Assembly: GCA_020881915.1 (NCBI GenBank)
Contig: JAJFPB010000011.1
Coordinates: 1,178,001-1,242,000, forward strand
Direction: 5' to 3'
DNA length: 64,000 nucleotides
Origin: Paramyrothecium sp. XJ0827
Lineage: Eukaryota; Ascomycota; Sordariomycetes; Hypocreales; Stachybotryaceae
The notes beneath the pieces were generated by a model that was given only the letters and a program-made list of their open reading frames with translations, searched no databases and was not told the origin of the DNA. Shown piece by piece: positions 1-12,478 of this stretch (position 1 is its first letter; every line of letters starts with the position of its first letter). Made by a program: the position numbers and the translations under genes.

Positions 1-1601
1 CTACATAGGCTGCTAGATTAGCTTGTACATAGAGAGGACATTGCACCCATTCTAGTCGCCACTCAATAGATACGGCGGGTGAGCGACCCAGTATTATCAT
101 ATAATGAGGACGTGCTTCAGACACGAATGTGCCACACCTGACCGGTCGACTCAGTAGCCCTGTTCGGGTCTGGCAGTATTCAGCAAGATAAATGTAGGAG
201 AAGAAGGACCATGTGACAGCATGCGACAAGTCCCATGATGCCTCCGTGCCTTCCTTAGAGTTTTGTCAATCGAAACAAGAAATGCGAAAGTCAAGTTCAG
301 TTTCAACTGCCGTAACTAACAAGCTCGTGCACATGTACACTCCGCGCACGCAAGACATCAAGCGTCGCGTAACGATTAATTGAGCTGTAGGCCATCAAGC
401 TCGGATTTCTTCTCAACTCGACTTACGCTGTCGACAAGGCCCTTTGTATTTTGTCTTTTTGTAATTCCTATTGAAGCTCTTGCAGGGTAAGCAATCCCCA
501 AGAGGATCGTTTGAGTCCATCTTGCACTGGCGTTTGTCGGTCCACAACGTTGCACAAAGCAGAACTCATCAGAGACATGTTTACTCTGGTCTCCTACTGA
601 CGACAACGCTCACAAGCTCCCGTCCAGCGTGTGGCGGCTGTTTCGTGTCGCTGAGCGAAGTCTTGCCTTGCTTCCGCGATCGTACCTGGGCGGAAAACGA
701 AGCCCACCGGCGGGGTAGTGTTCTACAGCTTCTAATGTGCTGTCGTTTTCCTTGTCGCGTACTAGCGCTATACACGATGGTATCTCTCACCATTACCGGC
801 GTTGAGTCGACTCCGCCCATCACGTCGATATGAGTTTGCTTAGGTAGTTTCCAGTTGTGGCGTCATAGGATATGGCTCAATTGCCAAGCTTCTCCTCAGC
901 CTTGACCATTATTTAACCGTACAGCTCCAGGACCATATACGTCCATTTTCTGACTTGCCACCTTCTGGTCTCTCCGTCTTTCACGAAACACAGTATCCAT
1001 CCCACGCTTCAATCCGAAACTATCCTCAATTTTGCTGCTATCATTGCCTCTAGAGCTATCTCATTCATTTGGGGATAGAGCGCCGCGTTTCGTTTACTGC
1101 AACACCGTGATGAGAATATCAGGATCAATCTGATATGCACAAACAGACCGTTACATGAATGCATCGCCTGATTCCACAGAGATCGAAGAGCCGGTAGTCG
1201 GTACGGCAACGGCAGCAGTCAATCCTTTGATGGTCCAGCTTACGTTTCTCCTTATCACTGTTTGGAGCTCTGTTTCAATTCAACTGATTGGATCTTGTGG
1301 TTCAATATAGTATCTAAAAGCCTGTAGAAACTCGGATCTTCCTAACCGAGCACAGTTCCCAAATGGGTCATATATTTACTCATCTCGAAGAACCCTCTTC
1401 GTGCTTAAATGTATTCTTGAATTTCGTTATCGTACCGCCGTGAATAAGTTGCTGGGCATGGTAGGCTAGTCATGACTGTTGGTTCACAGGTCGAAGAGTT
1501 CCTCAAGGTCTTGTGCATCAGACCGATTCTCTGTTTTACCGTTTATATCACGGATTGAAGAGATGATGTTGCCAAGTATTTTTCTCTAGATTTCATCAGC
1601 G
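1..1601. other. no recognisable gene
   Basis: I see only short overlapping open frames on both strands with no recognisable domain, no convincing start context and no repeat structure. This is most likely intergenic or decayed sequence. Confidence 0.5.
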
Positions 1602-2003
1602 ATGTTCTTTGATCAAACTCAGGAATACCAACAAAAGCCCAGTCCATCTCATCACCAATATCCGACACGGGAATCTTATATTTTTCAGCCATCCTTTAGT
1701 AGATCTCATATCCTTCCGAGACTGACGAGAAGTCCTGCTGACAAGTCGACAAATCAATGCCAGCTGCCCACATATAGGCTGTTAAGACAGTCTTAGTATT
1801 ATCCGGTATGTGGTCGAATACTTGACGTATAGTTGCATTCCTCACGGAATGTTGTCCAGTGCATGCCTTGATGATGTGCTTGATATACTTGGTTGTGAAC
1901 ACATCTCGCACGCCTCGGACAATTGCTTCGTGGTGTGACTCAACCTTATTGGCCAGCTCACCGTCGACACAGACCTTATCAAGGGCAAAACTTAGCTCTG
2001 CAT
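1602..2003 (-). pseudogene. relic of an unidentified gene cut by a hAT element
   Basis: Reading leftward from the hAT terminus, an open frame of about 100 codons runs from 2003 to 1696. A second short open stretch follows in another frame down to about 1602. The composition looks protein-like (for example a YIKHIIKACTGQHSVRNATIRQ segment), but I do not recognise the family. The frame runs directly out of the hAT terminal repeat, so its 5' part must have lain on the far side of the element. That side now holds an unrelated pogo transposase. The piece is therefore a gene fragment stranded by transposition and rearrangement. Confidence 0.45.
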
Positions 2004-5000
2004 CAGGGTTCAAAGCCACTACACTCCACTACACATTCGAGGATATGGAATTGATGTGGATGATGACTAAGATCACGGCGGTGGAATGGATGGATATGGA
2101 TCCATCATGGATGTGAATCCACAATGTGGAAAAGATGTCCACATGACGAGCAAGGGACTTACTCCCTTGCATAACTCAACCCCTGGCATATCGCCATCAT
2201 TCCCTCGAAGGTTCTGTCAGTATCTGATCCAGCTGCTCGATCAATCCTGCACGTAGCCAACTGCGTAAAGTCTGGCACATGCCGATAGTTGAAGCATCTA
2301 GCCGATTCCTAAGCCTCGTAACCATCTGCCCGGCCACTGAAAACAACCTCTCACACTCTGCTGACATAGGGGCCACAGTCAGTAAATCCAGGGTTATCCT
2401 ACTCAATTTGGGGTACTTGAGACGCCTGGTGTGCCAGTATTCGTATGGGTCGGTAACGAGAGCGTCAGAATCGTCGATATTGCGTTGCCACTGATCGTAC
2501 TCATCGAGATCCAACCCTCTATACAATGACGAAAGAGATGCCCCGGCGGACTCGTCAATAGCCTAATTCTGAAGAGTTAGCCCTCGTTTGCTGTTACGCC
2601 AGGCTGTAAATTTGTTCCTTGAGGATTTAAGACGTTTACTTGCAGGTAAATCAGAGTCTTGATCTTCAGAAAATAAGTCCTTGTATTCGCATTCCCACAG
2701 ATCCTGAATAATCGCTTTGGCTTTGATAATCCACGTCCGCCGCTTAGCATCATCACCCCACAGATCGTCGAATAATGCCCAGCGGTAAGCAGGATGGAGA
2801 GCCGGCGCGCCGTAGATCACAGGACTGTCGTTGAGGTATTGATAATACTCATCGAGCTTTATCCAGCCTAGATTAATATTAACGGCGAGATGCCCGGAGT
2901 CAGGGAGGCCAACGGCAATCTTTTTGGCGGATTCGAGGGACTCGAGAAGATATTCGTACGCATGAAGAAGATCCCAGCTGGTACCTTCGAGTCGTGACTC
3001 GGTTAGCCATACCAATCACAGACTGACTCCATTCAGCCAGGACTTACCGGATAATGGAAGCTCAATCTCATCTTCTTGACCTTGCTTTTGGTGTTTCCCT
3101 TGTCCATCGCCCTCTAAGGCTTTCACTACTAGCTGAAAGTCTAGTAGGATATCGCGGAGCGCCTGGAGCACACGCCAGTCGCTGCTTGAAATCCGGTTCT
3201 CTTCCTTCAAAAAGAACGGCATCCTGGCCCCCTTCCTAACGGAGCCACTTTTCGTAAGATTCGCTTTGTTCCACTCACTCAACGCTCGCTGGATAAAAGG
3301 GTCGTAAAACGGCTGCAAAACAAGAGCCCGGTCGATCATGGCTAGCTGGGAAAGCCAACGGGTAGCGTTATCTAATACAACGCCAACAGGATCATGGCTT
3401 TGGGGTCGCTGGATCGTCGGATAGTTGGGATTCGACCAGCTGGACTTTTTTAAGGACGTCGGTCCAGATATCGGATCTGTTAACCTCCTGCAAATGCAGT
3501 TAAAATAAGCCGGAAAACAGGAAAGTTAGAAAACAATGCAGTAAAAACAAGAAAAATATCGGCTTACCACAGCGAAGTTATGCCATTTACCTACTGGACC
3601 CCTTTTGCGCCACTGCTCGTGTTCCCTCGCGGCCGTCAATTGGCCGTCGTAGATCTGTTGCTCGAACGCGTTTGGATCTTGGCCAAATAGCATGTGTTTC
3701 ACCACTATATTGACAACATGGCCAATGCAGCGAACCCAGCGTTTCTTCCAGTCGAATCCTAGCTCATGGCCCAGCTCTTCCATCGTTGTTTTGTTATTCG
3801 AGGCGTTATCCAGCGTAAAGTAGCCCAGCTTATCCCCGATCTCGAACTCCCGGACGATGTCGAGTATCTGCTCAGCGATATTCTCGCCTGTGTGCCGGCC
3901 TAGTAGCTCCGGGAGGCCGAGAACGCACTTCCGGGGCCTGTTATCCAGATCCCTAAATATACAAGTAACGCCGTAAAGAGCATGCCTGTTCCCGGATCGC
4001 CATCCATCAAACTGGATATGGATTTGGCCTGGGCTCTTCCGAAGCGTCTTTCGTACAGCCGATTTATTCGCGTTGAATTCTCTTTCGGCGATTGCGCGCA
4101 CCGTTACATCGGATATGTGAGCTTCTGTAATGGAAACAGAGGGGTTGAGATATTCGAAGATCGCTCGCAGGTCAGGATCTTTCGCGGTGGTGAACGATCG
4201 ATTCGTGTTGACGATCCAGTTGATGATCATCTGTTGAAACGCGGCTTTATTAAACCGCTTGATTAATAGATTCGTTATTTCTTGATCGCGGGGGACCTCT
4301 GGATTCAATCGAAGTAATTTAGCAATTGAACGGGCGGGTGTTGCAACGGTAGATTTCAGGGCCTGCCTTTTACCTGAAGGATCGACTATGCCGTTGTGAT
4401 CCTTGAACAAGTGGCTCTCAGCGTTCTGCAGGCCCTTATAGTTGTAATTCTTCGGCCTCGGATCCTTCCGTTTGATACACATATAACAGACCCAGCGGCG
4501 TTCCTTCGTTGCTATATTCTGAATGTCGTAGCCAAACCGGTAGACCCATTGACGCGTGTGGCCATCTCTTTCGGACAAAGTCCAGCCCTTGAACAAGCGA
4601 AATAGCCGTTGTTCGTCTTCTTCTGTTCGTTCGGGGATCGCCGCCGTCGATTTCCCTTGCGCAGAGGGCTCGAGAGTACCTGGTCGAGAATCGGGCTGAT
4701 AGTCGGCCATTGTGATACGATATTTGCAGCTGAAGTTTTGTTGCCAGTCAGAATGAGCCAGAGTACCGGTAGTCGGACGCATTGGCATTGTCAGACAATT
4801 AAAATCCACATAGTCGAAGGTCTAATAGCATCAGCCAATTGATGAGAATTATCTGAGGATCGCGTCGCCCATGAGGAAATACACCGGATCGTGCAGATCT
4901 TTATTCTGCCAGCCAGGCAGCTGCGGTCGCGAGCAGCATCATAGGAACAGCTGAACAGCCATTCCAGGTAGCTTGATATCGGTAGGGAACAGGTATGCGT

Positions 5001-5248
5001 TGTCTTAAACCTGGCATATTAGTTCGCAAATACTTTAAACTCAACCTATTAACTAGGGGTTCTGTGGTATTTGTAAACCTCCGCTAAGATTAAGGAAATA
5101 TCCACTGCATTCCACAATTTCCACATGTGGCCTGGCTCCCGTGGAGTGGGAGTAAATCCACAACTGGGTCTGATGGAATGGAGTGTATTTGATATGGATC
5201 CATATGTGAGTCCATATGTGGGTTTTCGTGGAGTGGCTTTGAACCCTG
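2004..5248 (-). mobile_element. hAT transposon 1 (decayed)
   Basis: The element is bounded by inverted ends starting CAGGGTTCAAAGCCACT at 2004 and its complement ending at 5248. Subterminal sequence next to both ends is rich in short GTGGA/TCCAC motifs. The ends match those of hAT 2 (16142-19656) except for one core base, so both belong to one family. The 8 bases outside each end (CTCTGCAT and GCCTCAAG) do not match. The right flank lies inside a pogo/Fot1-like transposase gene and the left flank inside a different gene relic, so the element is not sitting in one simple insertion site. Confidence 0.85.
2197..4710 (-). pseudogene. hAT transposase, broken
   Basis: The protein would start at the ATG at 4710 (MADYQPDSRPG). 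In order it shows a BED-like zinc finger (WVCYMCIKRK with a downstream H...H in HLFKDH), an RNase H-like DDE core (HIQFDGWRSGNRHALYG, then GYFTLDNASNN) and the C-terminal hAT dimerisation region (MSAECERLFSVAGQMV ... RSWLRAG). GT-AG introns near 3489-3567 and 3012-3059 fit. A frameshift near 3430 and an in-frame TAG near 2562 break the gene. Both catalytic and dimerisation parts are otherwise recognisable. It is closely related to the transposases at 16.4-18.9 and 44.1-46.4 kb. It is unlikely to make active transposase. Confidence 0.85.
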
Positions 5249-6577
5249 GCCTCAAGTAATGCCATCTTATGCTGATTTGCAAGTAAACTCTTAGAAAATG
5301 AATTTAAAGCCTCAATAATTGATGCTGGAGAGCTACTCTTATGTCTTCTGATTCGTCTTTCGATATATTCAGATTGAGACTTAGTTTCCCTTACTGTCTT
5401 CGGGGTTCTTGAAGTCCAAGGGTTAGGAGGCTCAGGCTCATTGATAGTAGGTGTTGGAGTTCGTAATCGAATATCAAGCTTCGAGATCACATGGTTCGCA
5501 TCTAAAGGAGCAAGTCCGGCGCCTTTAAACCCTCCCCGAATATTGTTATTAGTCATCGTGGCTAGGTGTGCGGCGTGGAAGGCGGGAAAGGACTCGGTCT
5601 TGGAAATGTGTGTAATAGAGCACTTGATCAAATGCTCTATTTCTCGACCATAAGCCTTCTTAAGCGGCCCAAAGCAGCCCACATCTAGTGGCTGGAGTAG
5701 GTGAGATGAATGAGGCGGCATGCAGAGCGTAATAATCTTATTCTCCTTGCAGAAATCCTCAAAAGCGACCGAATGGTGGCTCTCATGCCCGTCAAGGATC
5801 AGGAGACGATAGGCACCATTTGATCTTTTAATTGTATGCCGATTGAAGTGTTTTAGCCACTCGAGGCCCGTCTCGTTGTCGGTCTAGCCATTTTTAGTAG
5901 TTGCAATAGCCCAATCGGCCGGGAGGTTACTTTCGCGATACCAGCTAGAGAGGTGATATTGGCCTGCAACGATGATGAACGGCGGCAGCGCCCACCCTTC
6001 GGCATTGATCGATTCAATCACTGTAACCCATTCACGGTTTCCGGGCTGAACCTTTTTAGGGTTTGCACGCCTTTCTGAGCCTGTAACCACCATACCACTC
6101 ATAATCACGCCCATCATAAAGCCAGTCTCGTCAAAGTTGTACTGATCATCTGATCTTATGCCGTACTTCGCGATTATGTTCTCCACGAGCGAGAACCACG
6201 CGTTTATCGCGATTGGATCTTCGCATTTGGCTCTCTGATAGTCATATCTGCGAAAAAAACGCGTTCTGAGCTCTGGTTGCCGCTTAATAAAATTCGAGGG
6301 CCAGGGGGCGAAATCCTCGCGCATCTAGGTCAAGGATATATTGAACTATCGTCTGCTCCTCAAGATCAGATAGTTTACCTAAATTAGCCATGATATTGCG
6401 TCGAGAAGGCATGCCTTGCTGACGACGGCCGAGCTTCTTTCTGCAAACACCGTAGATATCTGCAACGCGTCGCACGCTTAATTTTGGGTTAGATTGGAGG
6501 GCTTGAAGTGCAAGAATAATATCAGCCTCATTATTGGAGTTTGGCTGCTGCCCTAGGCGCCTAGGTTTGATTTGCAT
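5249..6577 (-). pseudogene. pogo/Fot1-like transposase copy 1, truncated
   Basis: From the ATG at 6577 the product has an N-terminal psq-type helix-turn-helix (DIILALQAL...KLSVRRVADIYGV) and a DDE core (YNFDETGFMMG, LLILDGHESHHS, LLQPLDVGCFGPLK). Compared with the copy at 50.5-52.1 kb, about 77 nt are missing near 6310. A TGG codon has become TAG near 5886, and the C-terminal part including the zinc knuckle is lost where hAT 1 begins at 5248. The open frame continues spuriously into the hAT end. No terminal repeat of this copy is visible downstream of 6577. The TGG-to-TAG change is the type of G-to-A mutation that RIP produces, but a single change is weak evidence. Confidence 0.85.
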
Positions 6578-7600
6578 TTTCTATCATAGCAGCCTTCTTA
6601 TGGCTCGGCACGTCTCGAAGTATCTCCTGGTCACAGCCAAGAATAATAATGGATCCCCGTTGTTATTTGCAGTCCATGCATTTATTTTCCGGGTGCTGGA
6701 GATGATTGCATCTTCATGGATCGTGGAGGAGGAAGGTTTCGTCATTGTGGTGATAAGCATGGCAAAGCTCTGAACTCATAAACATGAGCAGTTAAGCAAA
6801 CAATGTCTCAAATAAAAGAGTTGAAGTATCGATAAGACAAGATTTAGTTTTCATGTTTAATATCCATGTGGCCTTGATCTTTCGGCCTGTAACAGGCCAA
6901 ATGTGCTTATGGGGTCCGTGGCTGATTCGCGGGGCCACAGTTCGCCTAGCATGGTTGATTAGGCTAAGATGGGATAACGGACATCAAATTAACCTTCAGG
7001 AAACCAGAGTTAATTTACCTGAAGGTTAATTTGCGAGAAAAACTTACAAACAGGTTGACGCGGCAACCACATCTTTTTGGAAGCGCAAGGCCGGGCTGAT
7101 GAGTATTGCAAGCGTTATGTTGTTCCAACAAAGATTCCAAATATCTCCTTTCAGCCTCAAGTCGGCGGATTGCTGCTTGCAGCGCAACAGGATGTGGGCG
7201 CGTGCTGGTTAAGTGAGCCGCCATGCCAAATTAGAAGGGTCGGTCTGACAAGACAGATTGAACACAAGGCTGATGTGGCCCAGCTGAGGTAGGTTGGAGG
7301 ACTTTTTGAAGGGACAGCGGATGCAAAAGGGAAGAGGGAAGTGTCGGAGTTCGGAGTTATATATTTTCTAGTTTTTGTTGACGCGCAAATAACATCACCA
7401 TGATGCATTTCATGCGAAAGACAAATTGCCCACGAATTCCTCAACCAAACGACCATACTCTGATGCCTGAACATGGCAGTTGGTTAGCGTGGTACCACAG
7501 CTGGCCACGATGAGACTCTATTACAGTTTTGTTGTGCAATTTGAAGTTTTCTTTTTGGTGGACACGGCTCCACGACTTCCGGCAGCAGCGTATTCCAATT
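6578..7600. other. no confident gene
   Basis: The only feature is a short minus-strand frame (7015-7224) with a leucine-zipper-like helix (AIRRLEAERRYLESLLEQ). It resembles the coiled-coil linker of fungal transcription factors, but it lacks a DNA-binding domain and a clear gene context. Confidence 0.35.
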
Positions 7601-7678
7601 GGGGATATGGTCGTGGATTCTGATATCCTGCCACTGCCCATTTCCATTCAATTCCCATGCACTTTTAACATAAGATCC

Positions 7679-7988
7679 TGCAACATGTGAAATGCGATTC
7701 TTCGAGGTTGGTCTGGTACAGTTCGTAACCATTCTGAGAAGCAGCTACTGACTCTTCCCAAAACATGCTGTCCCAGTCCTATCCCCAGTCCTGGCCCTCC
7801 AAGGTCATGATATCCTCGATATCGAACCGGAAATGAGACATGCCAAGGATGTTCTCGTTCGTGCCATTGTCACCGCCAGCGCCGTCTTGTTGGTCCTTCC
7901 AAATGTGAAATTGTGTATCTGCTAACTGACATCTCTGCTGCGGTGTTAAATACACAAAGCCGAGCCTTTGACCTTGAGCAGACCCCAA
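7679..7988 (-). pseudogene. possible regulator C-terminal relic
   Basis: One reading frame gives GFVYLTPQQRCQLADTQF... and then, after an in-frame TAG at about 7778, DWDSMFWEESVAASQNG. Acidic/aromatic tails of this kind are common at the ends of fungal Zn2Cys6 regulators. No DNA-binding part is present, so the assignment is tentative. Confidence 0.25.
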
Positions 7989-8050
7989 GACCTATGACGG
8001 CATAGAAGCGTTCGAGTCATCTTCGAGTTGTTTCGACCCAGACTCGTAAT

Positions 8051-8169
8051 GGATCATTCCAGTTGTTGGAGATTTGTTTCACTTGGATTTGTAACCAAGC
8101 ATTCCAGTTGTTGGAGATTTGTTTCACTTGGATTTGTAACCAAGCATTCCAGTTGTCTTGGAATGATCC
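8051..8169. repeat. 45-bp tandem repeat inside a 10-bp inverted repeat
   Basis: A 45-bp unit beginning ATTCCAGTTGTTGGAG occurs at 8056-8100 and 8101-8145 with no difference that I can see, followed by a partial third copy. The block is enclosed by GGATCATTCC (8051-8060) and its exact complement GGAATGATCC (8160-8169). The duplication puts a repeated 15-residue segment into the plus-strand open frame there, which I regard as non-coding. Confidence 0.85.
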
Positions 8170-9597
8170 CAGGCCTGACTGTGACCCATCCATGATTGTG
8201 ATGTTCGAATTGTGGAGAGTCTTCTATTCAAATTGTCCCCATTATGATCGTGGCTACCCAATGCATTTAGAAGGGCAGTGCGTGCGATTGTCCCAGCTAC
8301 CGCAAGCTTTCTTGGAACACGTGACACATTCCTACCAGGTTCCGCAGCGCTCCGCTGACGTTGGCCCGACGTATATAGTACGTTCGAAACTACGGCCAAC
8401 AATTTATCTAGGCAATCTTTGTGGACAGCGGTCGAACTGCTGTTGCCTAGTCGTCCAACCTTGCGTCATAATTAAAGTCGCAACCGAATCTAGCTAGTAA
8501 GCAGCCCTGCAGTGTCTGCCAATCCATTCAGCCATCGGAATAGTGCAGGTCATAAGCCAAGCGTTGCGGCAAGGAGGAGTATCTTGCCCCCACCCAATCC
8601 CGTTACCGGGAGGCAACACCGCAATACGCTACTGTTACGTCAACGCGCGTGTGTGCAGCAGCAGTAGCAAATTGCATTGATTGCCCCACCCCCTATTTGC
8701 CCCATCCATCGTGCGGGGAGGGCGTGGAAAGACGCAGCGGTGCACACCACTCGCGGTCTAGACTGCACTAAAAGATGCGGAGATGAGAGAAGAGGGAAGG
8801 GATGGAGGACAGGGGTTGGAGACGGGGAACTGGAGCGCTAGGGCCATTTCTGTGGAAGTAAAAACTGCATATTTCAATGCCATTTTCTGTTTTCAGCTAC
8901 ATGTTGCTAGGGATAAGACTGCCTAGAAAAAAAGTGATGATGGATAACTATTTAAGTATTGTCGAACCAGAATCTGAACTGAATCAAAGAATAAGGGTTC
9001 TCGCTGGTACTTTTAGATCTGAGGTAGAGAGAAAATCATCGAGCTGCAGCACGAGTAGAGTTCGGATGTCTCTCGTGACTCGCTAACCTCACGGTCATGG
9101 AACCATATGTGTGTTACTAGATTTGATCTATCCTAGGCCATGTCGCCATTTAGCCACATCCATTCAGCTATTGCCCGCTTTTGACCCTTCCTCCAGTTCA
9201 GCCTTGCGTGAACTACGTCCATTTTTGCTCTGTCCTTGTCCATTCCATCTCAATTACAGACATCTCAGTGAGCAGAATTGTTGCCCTCCCAAGCATGGCG
9301 GCGACATCTTCAGACGGCAGTTTCATCCGAAGGCTAGAACATTTCCAAATTGTGTTCCCACATTGGCCGCGCTACCAATCCAGTATACGGTCCAGACCAC
9401 GCGGCTGTATTAAATTATTCAGACACACTAATGTCCATTGGTCCTTGAAGGCTTGGATTTCCAGCTCTCTCTGCCAAACTCCACACCCAAAGATCCCATT
9501 CCTCCTTTTCCAGCTGTGTCTCAGGCACGAATAGGTGCGGCAGAGCCAAAAGAAAAGAAAACAAGACAACGGGCAGGTGTAACCGAGTCGTTGAAGT
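8170..9597. other. no recognisable gene
   Basis: Short frames occur on both strands (for example 9181-9534 plus), but none has a known domain or a clear start and intron structure. Confidence 0.45.
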
Positions 9598-9816
9598 TGT
9601 TGTTCAGATTACGCAGTGGTGCTGAATGCACTTGGATAAAATGTAATTGATGTTATGATGATTGTAATTATTCTTGGTTAAGTTGTTCTGATCTCAATGA
9701 GATGCCTTCGGACCATTATATGTCTGAGTGAACCCATCTAGGACTTTGAACCTTAATCGTAGGACTTGAACTTTAATATTGGTCCTTAAGTCACGGGGGA
9801 CTCAGTTCTTCCAACA
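9598..9816. mobile_element. solo Copia LTR
   Basis: This 219-bp sequence begins TGTTGTTCAGATTACG and ends TTCTTCCAACA. It is nearly identical to the LTR at 38935-39159, which has one extra run of T. It is flanked by a perfect 5-bp target duplication, GAAGT at 9593-9597 and 9817-9821. No internal domain is present, so it is the product of LTR-LTR recombination after insertion of a full element. Confidence 0.95.
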
Positions 9817-10333
9817 GAAGTAGGACTACTCTTTTGACCCACACCTTCAGGCAACTGCATCAGCACGTTCGGAAGTAATTCAAGGCTATTCCTAACACAG
9901 TTTGACTCAATGTATACAAGGATGACCGGAAATTCTTCACCGTCGGGCCTAAGCCTCCGCATCAGAGATAATCATCTACGTTGAGAAGTAATGTGCCACT
10001 GCTTGCTATTCTTGTGACTGTGCGATCGTCTACTGAATCATAATTCCTTGTGTATGCTGCAGCCTCAATCGGTCCTGGCTTCGGATGTTAGCGTGTCTGG
10101 AATGCATGCGGAGCAAAGAACGCCTTTATCTGACATACATCTTTTGGCTCAAACTGAGCCATCTCCACCACATAAAGTTATATTAAGATGCTTTGATCCT
10201 GTCATAAAAGTATTTCCCCTCTCCTTCAGCTGCTCTTCCATAAACACTATTACTGTTGTGTTCACCACTGCCTTTTCAGTCCTCAATCACTGATTGTTTG
10301 GAATATCTCAGCCTCCCAAATTCACCCGTCAAG
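9817..10333. promoter_or_regulatory. hydrophobin upstream region
   Basis: There is no gene here. A CT-rich stretch and the leader just before the ATG at 10334 fit a fungal promoter. No specific site can be assigned. Confidence 0.3.
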
Positions 10334-10793
10334 ATGAAGTTCACAATGATTGCCACCCTTTTCGTCTCTGCCGCTCTTGCTCTTCCAAATACCTCCCCAG
10401 TAAAGAACAGCTATGGCGTTAGCCAACCCCGTGACTCCCGCAGTAGCGGAGGCAACAACGGAGGGACGACAAGCGATCAGTGCGCAGGCCTCAGTGGCAC
10501 CCCTCAATGCTGCGACATCATTCTCCTTGGCCTTGTCGGCCTTGGATGCGAGAGGCGTAAGCAGTTCTGTTACTATACGGGAACTCAATACCGTACATCC
10601 AGACTAACATATCAGCTCCCTCAAACATCAACGGCGACTTGTCTATTTCTTGCAAATCCATTGGCAAGAACCCCGGATGCTGTGTCCTCAAAGCCGTACG
10701 TACTCACCACTGTTATTTGCACCCCTAAGAGAATATCCACTCACAAATCCCATCTAGCTTAACGAGGTGGGTGTTCTCTGTGATGAGCTCTAG
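10334..10793 (+). CDS. class II-type hydrophobin
   Basis: Three exons (10334-10556, 10616-10695, 10758-10793) splice to 112 codons. The introns are GT-AG (59 and 62 bp), the first with an ACTAAC branch site. The protein starts with a signal peptide (MKFTMIATLFVSAALALP). It then has a Gly/Ser/Asn-rich linker and exactly eight hydrophobin cysteines in the order C, CC, C, C, CC, C: QCAGL, QCC, GLGCE, ISCKS, GCC and LCDEL. The 11-residue hydrophobic loop after the first CC (DIILLGLVGLG) suits class II. Hydrophobins are secreted, self-assemble at air-water interfaces and coat hyphae and spores. The last exon is only 12 codons long, so a single-frame search would call the gene truncated. It appears intact. 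Confidence 0.9.
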
Positions 10794-12052
10794 AAAGGTG
10801 CTCTTCACGCCGTATAATCTGGATCTGTATGCTAGAAGCCTAGATATCGTGGGACACGGCGACAGATAAAATAGGACAACATTTTAGTTGTTTTTGCTTC
10901 TTTCACCACAATACTCTATGATACGTAGATTCCATAGCTTCGATTTGTGATTAAGGAATGGAACCCCGAAATCTTTCCATAACTCGATACCTCGTTGATT
11001 GATTATTGCATGAATCTAGTCGTTCGAAGACGAATGTTACAAAGCAGAACAAACGTCCAAAACTACTAGTCGACCTTGCAATCGGAGACAAGCCCACTAC
11101 CCTTAAAGCAGCTTTAAGTTTTTTCAATAGTTGCGGCTCTGTTGACCGAGGCACCGTTCTCGCAGTGTCTCTTTAAAAGGGATCTGCAGTAACAGCCTGG
11201 GTGTCATTACCACGTTAAGCCCTGCGGAAATTAATACAGTCCCCAGCGCCCTTACGCCGTTATTGCATCCCCTAGTCACTTTCCTAACGGTTGTACGCAA
11301 TCTCTTGCCATTCTCACCATCAGCATCGAATGACACACACCCGGTCTGATCGACCTCACCCCTATTATACATAACACCCTCAGCTCTCTTGGCCAACCGG
11401 GCCTCATTATGCCGTCTAATCAGGGCTTGAATATTCCCTTGGGTTCATCCAATATATTTCGAGTTGCTCTAGCATGACTTACTCGGATACGGTCTTCTCG
11501 AGCTCCTAGTTAAACTTTTAGAAAGAACTTTTAGAAAGCTAGACATGCTCGAGATAACTGCGGTTATCTGAAGTGGACGTGCATAAGGAATGAATCTTAA
11601 GGGAGTGAGTACGTTACAATAGAGCTTGGAGTGACTGAAGTGAATACATCTACCGATTATTGAGTTTTTATTTGCTAAACCAATAGATATTATTTGAACT
11701 GACCTCATCGCATGGCGAAGGCTGCGCTGCTGCAAAGTTAAGTTATGCATGTGTCTTTGTCCGCTGGTGTATTAGTCAGACTTTTGCCCATTTGTTTACA
11801 GGTAGCCTAATGGCATCTCACGGAACGGTCTAGATTTTGCTGCTCGCACTGACCCTAAGAAGATAAAGGCGTTTGTAGTCTCAGCTAAGCAAGGAGTACA
11901 GACGTCTTAAGTCAAGGACCAAGGCGAGAATGCAACCACACCTGTCTTAGTACGTTGCGTCATAGACGGCGTGTCCCATTACGAACCGCTATGGACACGG
12001 CAAATGTGCTGATTCCTCCGCCATTTAGGTCTCATTGGACAGCAGCAGTTAC
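10794..12052. other. no recognisable gene
   Basis: Only short minus-strand frames (10951-11154, 11124-11396, 11469-11750) without recognisable domains or start contexts are seen. Confidence 0.4.
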
Positions 12053-12478
12053 ATGATATTCAACCTTGCAAAGGCAAGACTAACAGTAGCTCAAATCTGT
12101 CAAGACCCAATTGTATGCTTTGTCGAGTGGTTGAAAGAATGCGGCCGAGGCCTCGTTCACGAAGCCATAGTGTTTAGCCAACAAGAGCAGCGGCCTCGTA
12201 CACTCATCACACTTACTCAATTCATACAATACGCAGCACATGTGTATGTAGGTACATGTGATCGGCTCTCAAAACTTAGCGGCTCTCCGTTCACTATCGA
12301 TGCGCTGAGTGAGCAGCAAGGCTTGCATGCATGTTCCGGCTCAGAAAATCATCGTAAACGGCCTCAGATAGACTTTGTCCAGCCGGAGCCGAAGAAGCAG
12401 CGAAGAGTGCACGGGTCGAAGACAAGCCCTCGTCGAGAGCACCGTCAGACTGCTCCAGATGGTGATGTAACTATGTGA
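12053..12478 (+). CDS. hypothetical protein or internal exon
   Basis: An open frame from the ATG at 12053 gives about 141 residues. It contains a helical region (LAKARLTVAQICQDPIVC...EWLKECGRGLV) and a basic, nuclear-localisation-like tail (RKRPQ...PEPKKQRRVHGSK). The frame is also open upstream to about 12035, just after a CAG/TTTAG-type acceptor, so this could be a downstream exon of a larger gene whose 5' part I cannot find. The family is not recognised. Confidence 0.35.
   Translation: MIFNLAKARLTVAQICQDPIVCFVEWLKECGRGLVHEAIVFSQQEQRPRTLITLTQFIQYAAHVYVGTCDRLSKLSGSPFTIDALSEQQGLHACSGSENHRKRPQIDFVQPEPKKQRRVHGSKTSPRREHRQTAPDGDVTM

Noticed and set aside
376..833. Overlapping open frames on both strands
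   Set aside because: No domain, conflicting strands and no convincing start or intron context.
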